Shown here: positions 25,901-38,500 of the stretch, piece after piece
Position numbering within the stretch: the stretch's first letter is position 1
Layout: every line of letters begins with the position of its first letter
NCBI GenBank assembly: GCA_963680875.1
Contig: OY804579.1
Span: forward strand, 32,039,804 to 32,103,803
Source: Bathymodiolus brooksi
Taxonomy: Eukaryota > Mollusca > Bivalvia > Mytilida > Modiolidae
Reading direction: 5' to 3'
Length of the DNA: 64,000 nt
Notes under the pieces: model-generated
Database searches by the model: none
What the model was told of the DNA's origin: nothing
The model's input: only the letters and a program-made list of their open reading frames with translations
Program-made: the position numbers and the translations under genes

Positions 25901-26443
25901 CAAGGGTAAGGAGTTCCATCTTCTCATAAGACATAAGACATATATACATAAGACACCCGCTATGTTACTCATATAGTCACCAAGGGTAAGGAGTTCCGTC
26001 GTCTCATAAGACATAAGACATATATGCATAAGAAACCCGCTATGTTGCTCATATAGTCACCAAGGCTAAGGAGTTCCGTCTTCTCATAAGACATAAGACA
26101 TACATACATAAGAAACCCGCTATGTTACTCATATAGTCACTAAGGGTAAGGAGTTCCGTCTTCTCATAAGACATAAGACATATATGCATAAGACACCCGC
26201 TATGTTGCTCATATAGTCACCAAGGGTAAGGAGTTCCGTCTTCTCATAAGACATAAGACATATATACATAAGACACCCGCTATGTTACTCATATAGTCAC
26301 CAAGGGTAAGGAGTTCCGTCTTCTCATAAGACATAAGACATATATTCATAAGACACCCGCTATGTTACTCATATAGTCACCAAGGGTAAGGAGTTCCGTC
26401 TTCTCATAAGACATAAGACATACATACATAAGACACCCGCTAT
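22985..26443. repeat. Domain B long unit, 3459 bp, upstream copy of a long-range duplication
   Basis: It starts at a 78-bp monomer and ends just before the next one. In order it holds the CCCCAAGCG monomer (23783), the GGATAAGG monomers, TATTTTGCTC near 24179, a 53-bp monomer at 24502-24554, a monomer two bases short (CATATATATAAG, near 25335), a 52-bp monomer at 25432-25483 and the GTCGTC/GGCTAAGG/AAGAAACCC group at 25964-26123. The same order recurs in the segment starting at 35559. An open frame of 72 codons on the minus strand (25199-25417) lies here and is judged non-coding. Confidence 0.75.
25484..25563. repeat. Reference 80-bp monomer (matches the majority base throughout)
   Basis: This copy carries the most common base at every position and serves as the reference. 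It has 31 G or C in 80. Positions 1-17 form an imperfect dyad, positions 35-40 are GTCTTC, and ATAAGAC occurs at 43-49, 50-56 and 65-71. CpG occurs at 34-35 and 75-76 only. Variation among copies concentrates at position 4 (A or G, giving GTTACTC or GTTGCTC), 21-24 (GGGT, AGGT, GGCT, GGAT), 27-36 (GGAGTTCCGT and many variants) and 58-64 (TATATAC, TACATAC, TATATGC, TATATTC, TATTTGC), and at 71-76. The combination of states at these sites identifies each monomer's place within a higher-order unit. Confidence 0.9.
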
Positions 26444-27481
26444 GTTACTCATAGTCACCAAGGGTAAGGAGTTCTGTCTTCTCATAAGACATCAGACATA
26501 TTTGCATAAGACATCCGCTATGTTGCTCATATAGTCAACAAGGGTAAGGAATTCCGTCTTCTCATAAGACATAAGACATACATACATAAGACACTCGCTA
26601 TGTTACTCATATAGTCACCAAGGGTAAGGAGTTCCGCCTTCTCATAATACATAAGACATATATACATAAGACAACCTCTATGTTACTCATATAGTCACCA
26701 AGGGTAAGGAGTTCCGTCTTCTCATAAGACATAGGACATACATACATAAGACACCCGCTATGTTACTCATATAGTCACCAAGGGTAAGGAGTTCCTTCTT
26801 CTCATAAGACATAAGACATACATACATAAGACACCCGCTATGTTACTCATATAGTCACCAAGGGTAATGAGTTCCGTCTTCTCATAAGACATAAGACATA
26901 TATGCATAAGACACCCGCTATGTTGCTCATATAGTCACCAAGGGTAAGGAGTTTCGTCTTCTCATAAGACATAAGCCATATATACATAAGACATCCGCTA
27001 TGTTACTCATATAGTCACCAAGGGTAAGGAGTTCTGCCTTCTCATAAGACATAAGACATATATTCATAAGTCACCCGCTATGTTACTCATATAGTCACCA
27101 AGGGTAAGGAGTTCCGTCTTCTCATAAGACATAAGACATACATACATAAGACACCCGCTATGTTACTCATATAGTCACTAAGGGTAAGGAGTTCCGTCTT
27201 CTCATAAGACATAAGACATATATGCATAAGACACCCGCTATGTTGCTCATATAGTCACCAAGGGTAAGGAGTTCCGTCTTCTCATAAGACATAAGACATA
27301 TATACATAAGACACCCGCTATGTTACTCATATAGTCACCAAGGGTAAGGAGTTCCGTCTTCTCATAAGACATAAGACATATATTCATAAAACACCCGCTA
27401 TGTTACTCATATAGTCACCAAGGGTAAGGAGTTCCGTCTTCTCATAAGACATAAGACATACATACATAAGACACCGGCTAT
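26444..27481. repeat. Domain B 13-monomer unit, 1038 bp
   Basis: This is the 14-monomer unit minus one. The first monomer is a fusion: it starts as the 78-bp class (CATAGTC, TTCTGTC) but continues as its neighbour (ACATCAGACATATTTGC, CATCCGCTAT). The deletion therefore joined two adjacent monomers at the same internal position and kept the phase. The rest follows the usual order: AACAAGG/GGAATTCC, GCCTTCTCATAATAC, ATAGGAC, TTCCTTC, GGTAATGAG, then the AAGCCAT and AAGTCACCC monomers. Confidence 0.75.
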
Positions 27482-29559
27482 GTTACTCATAGTCACCAAG
27501 GGTAAGGAGTTCTGTCTTCTCATAAGACATAAGACATATATTCATAAGACACCCGCTATGTTACTCATATAGTCACCAAGGGTAAGGAGTTCCGTCTTCT
27601 CATAAGACATCAGACATATTTGCATAAGACATCCGCTATGTTGCTCATATAGTCACCAAGGGTAAGGAATTCCGTCTTCTCATAAGACATAAGACATACA
27701 TACATAAGACACCCGCTATGTTACTCATATAGTCACCAAGGGTAAGGAGTTCCGCCTTCTCATAATACATAAGACATATATACATAAGACAACCTCTATG
27801 TTACTCATATAGTCACCAAGGGTAAGGAGTTCCGTCTTCTCATAAGACATAGGACATACATACATAAGACACCCGCTATGTTACTCATATAGTCACCAAG
27901 GGTAAGGAGTTCCTTCTTCTCATAAGACATAAGACATACATACATAAGACACCCGCTATGTTACTCATATAGTCACCAAGGGTAATGAGTTCCGTCTTCT
28001 CATAAGACATAAGACATATATGCATAAGACACCCGCTATGTTCCTCATATAGTCACCAAGGGTAAGGAGTTTCGTCTTCTCATAAGACATAAGCCATTTA
28101 TACATAAGACATCCGCTATGTTACTCATATAGTCACCAAGGGTAAGGAGTTCTGCCTTCTCATAAGACATAAGACATATATTCATAAGTCACCCGCTATG
28201 TTACTCATATAGTCACCAAGGGTAAGGAGTTCCGTCTTCTCATAAGACATAAGACATACATACATAAGACACCCGCTATGTTACTCATATAGTCCCCAAG
28301 CGTAAGGAGTTCCGCCTTCTCATAATACATAAGTCATATATACATATGACACCCGCTATGTTATTCATATAATCACCAAAGGTAAGGAGTTCCATCTTCT
28401 CATAAGACATAAGACATACATACATAAGACACCTGCTATGTTGCTCATATAGTCACCAAGGATAAGGAGTTCCGTCTTCTCATAAGACATAAGACATACA
28501 TACATAAGACACCTGCTATGTTGCTCATATAGTCACCAAGGGTAAGGAGTTCAGTCTTCTCATAAGACAAAAGACACATATACATAAGACACCCGCTATT
28601 TTGCTCATATAGTCACCAAGGGTAAGGAGTTCCGTCTTCTCATAAGACATAAGACATATATACATAAGACACCCGCTATGTTACTCATATAGTCACCAAG
28701 GGTAAGGAGTTCCGTCTTCTCATAAGACATAAGACATATATACATAAGACACCCGCTATGTTACTCATATAGTCACCAAGGGTAAGGAGTTCCGTCTTCT
28801 CATAAGATATAAGACATATTTGCATAAGAAACCCGCTATGTTGCTCATATAGTTACCAAGGGTAAGGATTTCCGTCTTCTCATAAGACATAAGACATACA
28901 TACATAAGACACCCGCTATGTTATTCATATAGTCACCAAGGGTAAGGAATTCCGGCTTCTCATAAGACATAAGACATATATACATAAGACACACGCTATG
29001 TTACTCATATAGTCACCAAGGGTAAGGAGTTCCATCTTCTCATAAGACATAAGATATACATACATAAGACACCCGCTATGTTACTCATATAGTCACCAAG
29101 GGTAAGGAGTTCCGTCGTCTCATAAGACATAAGACATATATGCATAAGAAACCCGCTATGTTGCTCATATAGTCACCAAGGCTAAGGAGTTCCGTCTTAT
29201 CATAAGACATAAGACATACATACATAAGAAACCCGCTATGTTACTCATATAGTCACCAAGGGTAAGGAGTTCCGTCTTCTCATAAGACATAAGACATATA
29301 TGCATAAGACACCCGCTATGTTGCTCATATAGTCACCAAGGGTAAGGAGTTCCGTCTTCTCATAAGACATAAGACATATATACATAAGACACCCGCTATG
29401 TTACTCATATAGTCACCAAGGGTAAGGAGTTCCGTCTTCTCATAAGACATAAGACATATATTCATAAGACACCCGCTATGTTACTCATATAGTCACCAAG
29501 GGTAAGGAGTTCCGTCTTCTCATAAGACATAAGACATACATACATAAGACACCCGCTAT
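27482..29559. repeat. Domain B 26-monomer unit, 2078 bp
   Basis: After the standard opening (78-bp monomer, CATCAGAC, GGAATTCC, GCCTTC, ATAGGAC, TTCCTTC, GGTAATGAG) it continues through AAGTCACCC (28120), CCCCAAGCG (28280), GGATAAGG (28440), ACACATATAC (28520) and TATTTTGCTC (about 28600). It then passes through a GATATAAG/AAGAAACCC monomer (28760), GTTACC with GGATTTCC (28840), TTCCGGC (28920), GTCGTC (29080) and GGCTAAGG (29160). It lacks the 53-bp monomer part seen in the longer unit at 22985. The monomer at 28360 looks like a hybrid of the CATATAATC/TTCCATC type and a TACATAC/ACCTGCT type. Confidence 0.7.
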
Positions 29560-30677
29560 GTTACTCATAGTCACCAAGGGTAAGGAGTTCTGTCTTCTCA
29601 TAAGACATAAGACATATATTCATAAGACACCCGCTATGTTACTCATATAGTCACCAAGGGTAAGGAGTTCCGTCTTCTCATAAGACATCAGACATATTTG
29701 TATAAGACATCCGCTATGTTGCTCATATAGTCAACAAGGGTAAGGAATTCCGTCTTCTCATAAGACATAAGACATACATACATAAGACACTCGCTATGTT
29801 ACTCATATAGTCACCAAGGGTAAGGAGTTCCGCCTTCTCATAATACATAAGACATATATACATAAGACAACCTCTATGTTACTCATATAGTCACCAAGGG
29901 TAAGGAGTTCCGTCTTCTCATAAGACATAGGACATACATACATAAGACACCCGCTATGTTACTCATATAGTCACCAAGGGTAAGGAGTTCCTTCTTCTCA
30001 TAAGACATAAGACATACATACATAAGACACCCGCTATGTTACTCATATAGTCACCAAGGGTAATGAGTTCCGTCTTCTCATAAGACATAAGACATATATG
30101 CATAAGACACCCGCTATGTTGCTCATATAGTCACCAAGGGTAAGGAGTTTCGTCTTCTCATAAGACATAAGACATATATGCATAAGACACCCGCTATGTT
30201 ACTCATATAGTCACCAAGGGTAAGGAGTTCCGTCGTCTCATAAGACATAAGACATATATGCATAAGAAACCCGCTATGTTGCTCATATAGTCACCAAGGC
30301 TAAGGAGTTCCGTCTTATCATAAGACATAAGACATACATACATAAGAAACCCGCTATGTTACTCATATAGTCACCAAGGGTAAGGAGTTCCGTCTTCTCA
30401 TAAGACATAAGACATATATGCATAAGACACCCGCTATGTTGCTCATATAGTCACCAAGGGTAAGGAGTTCCGTCTTCTCATAAGACATAAGACATATATA
30501 CATAAGACACCCGCTATGTTACTCATATAGTCACCAAGGGTAAGGAGTTCCGTCTTCTCATAAGACATAAGACATATATTCATAAGACACCCGCTATGTT
30601 ACTCATATAGTCACCAAGGGTAAGGAGTTCCGTCTTCTCATAAGACATAAGACATACATACGTAAGACACCCGCTAT
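29560..30677. repeat. Domain B 14-monomer unit, 1118 bp, version 1
   Basis: One 78-bp and thirteen 80-bp monomers. Monomers 8-11 (about 30118-30437) are TTTCGTC with TATATGC; GTCGTC with AAGAAACCC; GGCTAAGG with CTTATC and AAGAAACCC; and a TATATGC monomer. The remaining monomers match the following unit closely, including the shared TTTGTATAAG change in the second monomer (29638 and 30756) and AACAAGG in the third. Confidence 0.8.
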
Positions 30678-31795
30678 GTTACTCATAGTCACCAAGGGTA
30701 AGGAGTTCTGTCTTCTCATAAGACATAAGACATATATTCATAAGACACCCGCTATGTTACTCATATAGTCACCAAGGGTAAGGAGTTCCGTCTTCTCATA
30801 AGACATCAGACATATTTGTATAAGACATCCGCTATGTTGCTCATATAGTCAACAAGGGTAAGGAATTCCGTCTTCTCATAAGACATAAGACATACATACA
30901 TAAGACACTCGCTATGTTACTCATATAGTCACCAAGGGTAAGGAGTTCCGCCTTCTCATAATACATAAGACATATATACATAAGACAACCTCTATGTTAC
31001 TCATATAGTCACCAAGGGTAAGGAGTTCCGTCTTCTCATAAGACATAGGACATACATACATAAGACACCCGCTATGTTACTCATATAGTCACCAAGGGTA
31101 AGGAGTTCCTTCTTCTCATAAGACATAAGACATACATACATAAGACACCCGCTATGTTACTCATATAGTCACCAAGGGTAATGAGTTCCGTCTTCTCATA
31201 AGACATAAGACATATATGCATAAGACACCCGCTATGTTGCTCATATAGTCACCAAGGGTAAGGAGTTTCGTCTTCTCATAAGACATAAGCCATATATACA
31301 TAAGACATCCGCTATGTTACTCATATAGTCACCAAGGGTAAGGAGTTCTGCCTTCTCATAAGACATAAGACATATATTCATAAGTCACCCGCTATGTTAC
31401 TCATATAGTCACCAAGGGTAAGGAGTTCCGTCTTCTCATAAGACATAAGACATACATACATAAGACACCCGCTATGTTACTCATATAGTCACTAAGGGTA
31501 AGGAGTTCCGTCTTCCCATAAGACATAAGACATATATGCATAAGACACCCGCTATGTTGCTCATATAGTCACCAAGGGTAAGGAGTTCCGTCTTCTCATA
31601 AGACATAAGACATATATACATAAGACACCCGCTATGTTACTCATATAGTCACCAAGGGTAAGGAGTTCCGTCTTCTCATAAGACATAAGACATATATTCA
31701 TAAGACACCCGCTATGTTACTCATATAGTCACCAAGGGTAAGGAGTTCCGTCTTCTCATAAGACATAAGACATACATACATAAGACACCCGCTAT
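30678..31795. repeat. Domain B 14-monomer unit, 1118 bp, version 2
   Basis: Same length and flanking monomers as the preceding unit, but monomers 8-11 (31236-31555) are a different set: AAGCCAT with CATCCGCTAT; TTCTGCC with AAGTCACCC; TACATAC; and GTCACTAAGG with CTTCCCAT. The last set and its flanks recur at 34999-35318 in the unit starting 34441, including the rare CTTCCCAT. This makes 30678-31795 and 34441-35558 closest relatives, 3763 bp apart. Confidence 0.8.
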
Positions 31796-31880
31796 ATTAC
31801 TCATAGTCACCAAGGGTAAGGAGTTCTGTCTTCTCATAAGACATAAGACATAAGACATATATTCATAAGACACCCGCTAT
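31796..31880. repeat. 85-bp expanded monomer (7-bp gain)
   Basis: Three tandem ATAAGAC copies replace the normal two, adding 7 bp, while CATAGTC lacks 2 bp. The only other member I found starts at 35559. It is the reciprocal of the 73-bp class, which has a single ATAAGAC at this place. Shared possession ties the two surrounding domain B blocks together as a duplication. Confidence 0.85.
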
Positions 31881-34440
31881 GTTACTCATATAGTCACCAA
31901 GGGTAAGGAGTTCCGTCTTCTCATAAGACATCAGACATATTTGCATAAGACATCCGCTATGTTGCTCATATAGTCACCAAGGGTAAGGAATTCCGTCTTC
32001 TCATAAGACATAAGACATACATACATAAGACACCCGCTATGTTACTCATATAGTCACCAAGGGTAAGGAGTTCCGCCTTCTCATAATACATAAGACATAT
32101 ATACATAAGACAACCTCTATGTTACTCATATAGTCACCAAGGGTAAGGAGTTCCGTCTTCTCATAAGACATAGGACATACATACATAAGACACCCGCTAT
32201 GTTACTCATATAGTCACCAAGGGTAAGGAGTTCCTTCTTCTCATAAGACATAAGACATACATACATAAGACACCCGCTATGTTACTCATATAGTCACCAA
32301 GGGTAATGAGTTCCGTCTTCTCATAAGACATAAGACATATATGCATAAGACACCCGCTATGTTGCTCATATAGTCACCAAGGGTAAGGAGTTTCGTCTTC
32401 TCATAAGACATAAGCCATATATACATAAGAAATCCGCTATGTTACTCATATAGTCACCAAGGGTAAGGAGTTCTGCCTTCTCATAAGAAATAAGACATAT
32501 ATTCATAAGTCACCCGCTATGTTACTCATATAGTCACCAAGGGTAAGGAGTTCCGTCTTCTCATAAGACATAAGACATACATACATAAGACACCCGCTAT
32601 GTTACTCATATAGTCCCCAAGGGTAAGGAGTTCCGTCTTCTCATAAGACATAGGACATACATACATAAGACACCCGCTATGTTACTCATATAGTCACCAA
32701 GGGTAAGGAGTTCCTTCTTCTCATAAGACATAAGACATACATACATAAGACACCCGCTATGTTACTCATATAGTCACCAAGGGTAATGAGTTCCGTCTTC
32801 TCATAAGACATAAGACATATATGCATAAGACACCCGCTATGTTGCTCATATAGTCACCAAGGGTAAGGAGTTTCGTCTTCTCATAAGACATAAGCCATTT
32901 ATACATAAGACATCCGCTATGTTACTCATATAGTCACCAAGGGTAAGGAGTTCTGCCTTCTCATAAGACATAAGACATATATTCATAAGTCACCCGCTAT
33001 GTTACTCATATAGTCACCAAGGGTAAGGAGTTCCGTCTTCTCATAAGACATAAGACATACATACATAAGACACCCGCTATGTTACTCATATAGTCCCCAA
33101 GCGTAAGGAGTTCCGCCTTCTCATAATACATAAGTCATATATACATATGACACCCGCTATGTTATTCATATAATCACCAAAGGTAAGGAGTTCCATCTTC
33201 TCATAAGACAAAAGACATATATACATAAGACACCCGCTATGTTACTCATATAGTCACCAAGGGTAAAGAGTTTCGCTTTCTCATAATACATAAGACATAT
33301 ATACATAAGAAACCCGCTATGTTACTCATATAGTCACCAAGGATAAGGTGTTCCGTCTTCTCATAAGACATAAGACATACATACATAAGACACCTGCTAT
33401 GTTGCTCATATAGTCACCAAGGGTAAGGAGTTCAGTCTTCTCATAAGACAAAAGACACATATACATAAGACACCCGCTATTTTGCTCATATAGTCACCAA
33501 GGGTAAGGAGTTCCGTCTTCTCATAAGACATAAGACATATATACATAAGACACCCGCTATGTTACTCATATAGTCACCAAGGGTAAGGAGTTCCGTCTTC
33601 TCATAAGACATAAGACATATATACATAAGACACCCGCTATGTTACTCATATAGTCACCAAGGGTAAGGAGTTCCGTCTTCTCATAAGATATAAGACATAT
33701 TTGCATAAGAAACCCGCTATGTTGCTCATATAGTTACCAAGGGTAAGGATTTCCGTCTTCTCATAAGACATAAGACATACATACATAAGACACCCGCTAT
33801 GTTATTCATATAGTCACCAAGGGTAAGGAATTCCGGCTTCTCATAAGACATAAGACATATATACATAAGACACACGCTATGTTGCTCATATAGTCACCAA
33901 GGGTAAGGAGTTCCATCTTCTCATAAGACATAAGACATACATACATAAGACACCCGCTATGTTACTCATATAGTCACCAAGGGTAAGGAGTTCCGTCGTC
34001 TCATAAGACATAAGACATATATGCATAAGAAACCCGCTATGTTGCTCATATAGTCACCAAGGCTAAGGAGTTCCGTCTTATCATAAGACATAAGACATAC
34101 ATACATAAGAAACCCGCTATGTTACTCATATAGTCACCAAGGGTAAGGAGTTCCGTCTTCTCATAAGACATAAGACATATATGCATAAGACACCCGCTAT
34201 GTTGCTCATATAGTCACCAAGGGTAAGGAGTTCCGTCTTCTCATAAGACATAAGACATATATACATAAGACACCCGCTATGTTACTCATATAGTCACCAA
34301 GGGTAAGGAGTTCCGTCTTCTCATAAGACATAAGACATATATTCATAAGACACCCGCTATGTTACTCATATAGTCACCAAGGGTAAGGAGTTCCGTCTTC
34401 TCATAAGACATAAGACATACATACATAAGACACCCGCTAT
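31796..34440. repeat. Domain B 33-monomer unit, 2645 bp, with internal 480-bp duplication
   Basis: It opens with an 85-bp monomer (31796-31880) that starts ATTACTCATAG, lacks TA and has three ATAAGAC copies in tandem. Six monomers are duplicated in tandem: the ATAGGAC monomer occurs at 32121 and again at 32601, 480 bp apart, followed each time by TTCCTTC, GGTAATGAG, AAGCCAT and AAGTCACCC monomers. The monomer at 32601 is the joint: it starts with GTCCCC like the one at 33081 but ends ATAGGACATAC like the one at 32121. The rest follows the 26-monomer type. Confidence 0.75.
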
Positions 34441-35558
34441 GTTACTCATAGTCACCAAGGGTAAGGAGTTCTGTCTTCTCATAAGACATAAGACATATAT
34501 TCATAAGACACCCGCTATGTTACTCATATAGTCACCAAGGGTAAGGAGTTCCGTCTTCTCATAAGACATCAGACATATTTGCATAAGACATCCGCTATGT
34601 TGCTCATATAGTCAACAAGGGTAAGGAATTCCGTCTTCTCATAAGACATAAGACATACATACATAAGACACTCGCTATGTTACTCATATAGTCACCAAGG
34701 GTAAGGAGTTCCGCCTTCTCATAATACATAAGACATATATACATAAGACAACCTCTATGTTACTCATATAGTCACCAAGGGTAAGGAGTTCCGTCTTCTC
34801 ATAAGACATAGGACATACATACATAAGACACCCGCTATGTTACTCATATAGTCACCAAGGGTAAGGAGTTCCTTCTTCTCATAAGACATAAGACATACAT
34901 ACATAAGACACCCGCTATGTTACTCATATAGTCACCAAGGGTAATGAGTTCCGTCTTCTCATAAGACATAAGACATATATGCATAAGACACCCGCTATGT
35001 TGCTCATATAGTCACCAAGGGTAAGGAGTTTCGTCTTCTCATAAGACATAAGCCATATATACATAAGACATCCGCTATGTTACTCATATAGTCACCAAGG
35101 GTAAGGAGTTCTGCCTTCTCATAAGACATAAGACATATATTCATAAGTCACCCGCTATGTTACTCATATAGTCACCAAGGGTAAGGAGTTCCGTCTTCTC
35201 ATAAGACATAAGACATACATTCATAAGACACCCGCTATGTTACTCATATAGTCACTAAGGGTAAGGAGTTCCGTCTTCCCATAAGACATAAGACATATAT
35301 GCATAAGACACCCGCTATGTTGCTCATATAGTCACCAAGGGTAAGGAGTTCCGTCTTCTCATAAGACATAAGACATATATACATAAGACACCCGCTATGT
35401 TACTCATATAGTCACCAAGGGTAAGGAGTTCCGTCTTCTCATAAGACATAAGACATATATTCATAAGACACCCGCTATGTTACTCATATAGTCACCAAGG
35501 GTAAGGAGTTCCGTCTTCTCATAAGACATAAGACATACATACATAAGACACCCGCTAT
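34441..35558. repeat. Domain B 14-monomer unit, 1118 bp, copy of the unit at 30678
   Basis: It matches the 30678 unit monomer by monomer, including the CTTCCCAT change in the eleventh monomer and the ATTACTCATAG 85-bp monomer that follows (31796 and 35559). Small differences are TTTGCATAAG in the second monomer (TTTGTATAAG at 30756) and TACATTC in the tenth. With the block after 35559 it forms a second copy of roughly 30678-32600 at a distance of 3763 bp. Confidence 0.75.
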
Positions 35559-38500
35559 ATTACTCATAGTCACCAAGGGTAAGGAGTTCTGTCTTCTCAT
35601 AAGACATAAGACATAAGACATATATTCATAAGACACCCGCTATGTTACTCATATAGTCACCAAGGGTAAGGAGTTCCGTCTTCTCATAAGACATCAGACA
35701 TATTTGCATAAGACATCCGCTATGTTGCTCATATAGTCACCAAGGGTAAGGAATTCCGTCTTCTCATAAGACATAAGACATACATACATAAGACACCCGC
35801 TATGTTACTCATATAGTCACCAAGGGTAAGGAGTTCCGCCTTCTCATAATACATAAGACATATATACATAAGACAACCTCTATGTTACTCATATAGTCAC
35901 CAAGGGTAAGGAGTTCCGTCTTCTCATAAGACATAGGACATACATACATAAGACACCCGCTATGTTACTCATATAGTCACCAAGGGTAAGGAGTTCCTTC
36001 TTCTCATAAGACATAAGACATACATACATAAGACACCCGCTATGTTACTCATATAGTCACCAAGGGTAATGAGTTCCGTCTTCTCATAAGACATAAGACA
36101 TATATGCATAAGACACCCGCTATGTTGCTCATATAGTCACCAAGGGTAAGGAGTTTCGTCTTCTCATAAGACATAAGCCATATATACATAAGAAATCCGC
36201 TATGTTACTCATATAGTCACCAAGGGTAAGGAGTTCTGCCTTCTCATAAGAAATAAGACATATATTCATAAGTCACCCGCTATGTTACTCATATAGTCAC
36301 CAAGGGTAAGGAGTTCCGTCTTCTCATAAGACATAAGACATACATACATAAGACACCCGCTATGTTACTCATATAGTCCCCAAGCGTAAGGAGTTCCGCC
36401 TTCTCATAATACATAAGTCATATATACATATGACACCCGCTATGTTATTCATATAATCACCAAAGGTAAGGAGTTCCATCTTCTCATAAGACACAAGACA
36501 TATATACATAAGACACCCGCTATGTTACTCATATAGTCACCAAGGGTAAAGAGTTTCGCTTTCTCATAATACATAAGACATATATACATAAGAAACCCGC
36601 TATGTTACTCATATAGTCACCAAGGATAAGGAGTTCCGTCTTCTCATAAGACATAAGACATACATACATAAGACACCTGCTATGTTGCTCATATAGTCAC
36701 CAAGGGTAAGGAGTTCAGTCTTCTCATAAGACAAAAGACACATATACATAAGACACCCGCTATTTTGCTCATATAGTCACCAAGGGTAAGGAGTTCCGTC
36801 TTCTCATAAGACATACGACATATATACATAAGACACCAGCTATGTTACTCATATAGTCACCACGAGTAAGGAGTTCTTCTTCTCATAAGACATAAGACAT
36901 ACATACATAAGACACCTGCTATGTTGCTCATACAGTCACCAAGGGTAAGGAGTTCAGTCTTCTCATAAGACATAAGACATATATACATAAGACACCCGCT
37001 ATGTTACTCATATAGTCACCAAGGATAAGGAGTTCCGTCTTCTCATAAGACATTAGACATACATATATAAGACACCCGCTGTGTTACTCATATAGTCACC
37101 AAGGGTAAGGAGTTCCGTCTTCTCATAAGACATAAGACATATATACATCAGACACCCGCTATGTTACTCATATAGTCACCAAGGGTAAGGAGTTCCGTCT
37201 TCTCATAAGACATAAGACATATATGCATAAGACACCCACTATGTTCCTTATATAATTACCAAGGGTAAGCAGCTCCGTGATAAGACACCCGCCATGTTAC
37301 TCATATAGTCACCAAGGGAAAGGAATTCGTCTTCTCATAAGACATAAGACATATATACATAAGACACCCGCTATGTTACTCATATAGTCACCAAGGGTAA
37401 GGAGTTCAGTCGTCTCATAAGACATAAGACATATATGCATAAGACACCCGCTATGTTGCTCATATAGTCACCAAGGCTAAGGAGTTCCGTCTTCTCATAA
37501 GACATAAGACATACATACATAAGACACCCGCTATGTTACTCATATAGTCACCAAGGGTAAGGAGTTCCGTCTTCTCATAAGACATAAGACATACATGCAT
37601 AAGACACCCGCTATGTTACTCATATAGTCACCAAGGGTAAGGAGTTCTGCCTTCTCATAAGACATAAGACATATATTCATAAGACACCCGCTATGTTACT
37701 CATATAGTCACCAAGGGTAAGGAGTTCCGTCTTCTCATAAGATATAAGACATATTTGCATAAGACACCCGCTATGTTGCTCATATAGTTACCAAGGGTAA
37801 GGAGTTCCGTCTTCTCATAAGACATAAGACATACATACATAAGACACCCGCTATGTTATTCATATAGTCACAAAGGTTAAGGAGTTCCGTCGTCTCATAA
37901 GACATAAGACATATATACATAAGACACCCGCTATGTTACTCATATAGTCACCAAGGGTAAGGAGTTCCATCTTCTCATAAGACATAAGACATACATACAT
38001 AAAACACCCGCTATGTTACTCATATAGTCACCAAGGGTAAGGAGTTCTGCCTTCTCATAAGACATAGGCCATATATACATAAGACACCCGCTATGTTACT
38101 CATATAGTCACCAAGGGTAAGGAGTTCCGTATTCTCATAAGACATAAGACATATATGCATAAGACACCCGCTATGTTGCTCATATAGTCACCAAGGGTAA
38201 TGAGTTCCGTCTTCTCATAAGACATAAGACATATATATAAGACACCCGTTATGTTACTCATATAGTCACCAAGGGTAAGGAGTTTCATCTTCTCATAAGA
38301 CATAAGACATATATACATAAGACACCCACTATGTTCCTTATATAGTCACAAAAGGTAAGCAGCTCCGTGATAAGACACCGGCTATGTTACTCATATAGTC
38401 ACCAAGGGTAAGGAGTTCCGTCTTCTCATAAGACATAAGACATATATACATAAGACACCCACTATGTTACTCATATAGTCACCAAGGGTAAGGAGTTCCG

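Noticed and set aside
38100..38318. Second minus-strand open frame of 72 codons as a gene
   Set aside because: It is an exact copy of the frame at 25199 inside a duplicated satellite block, so its conservation is explained by duplication.
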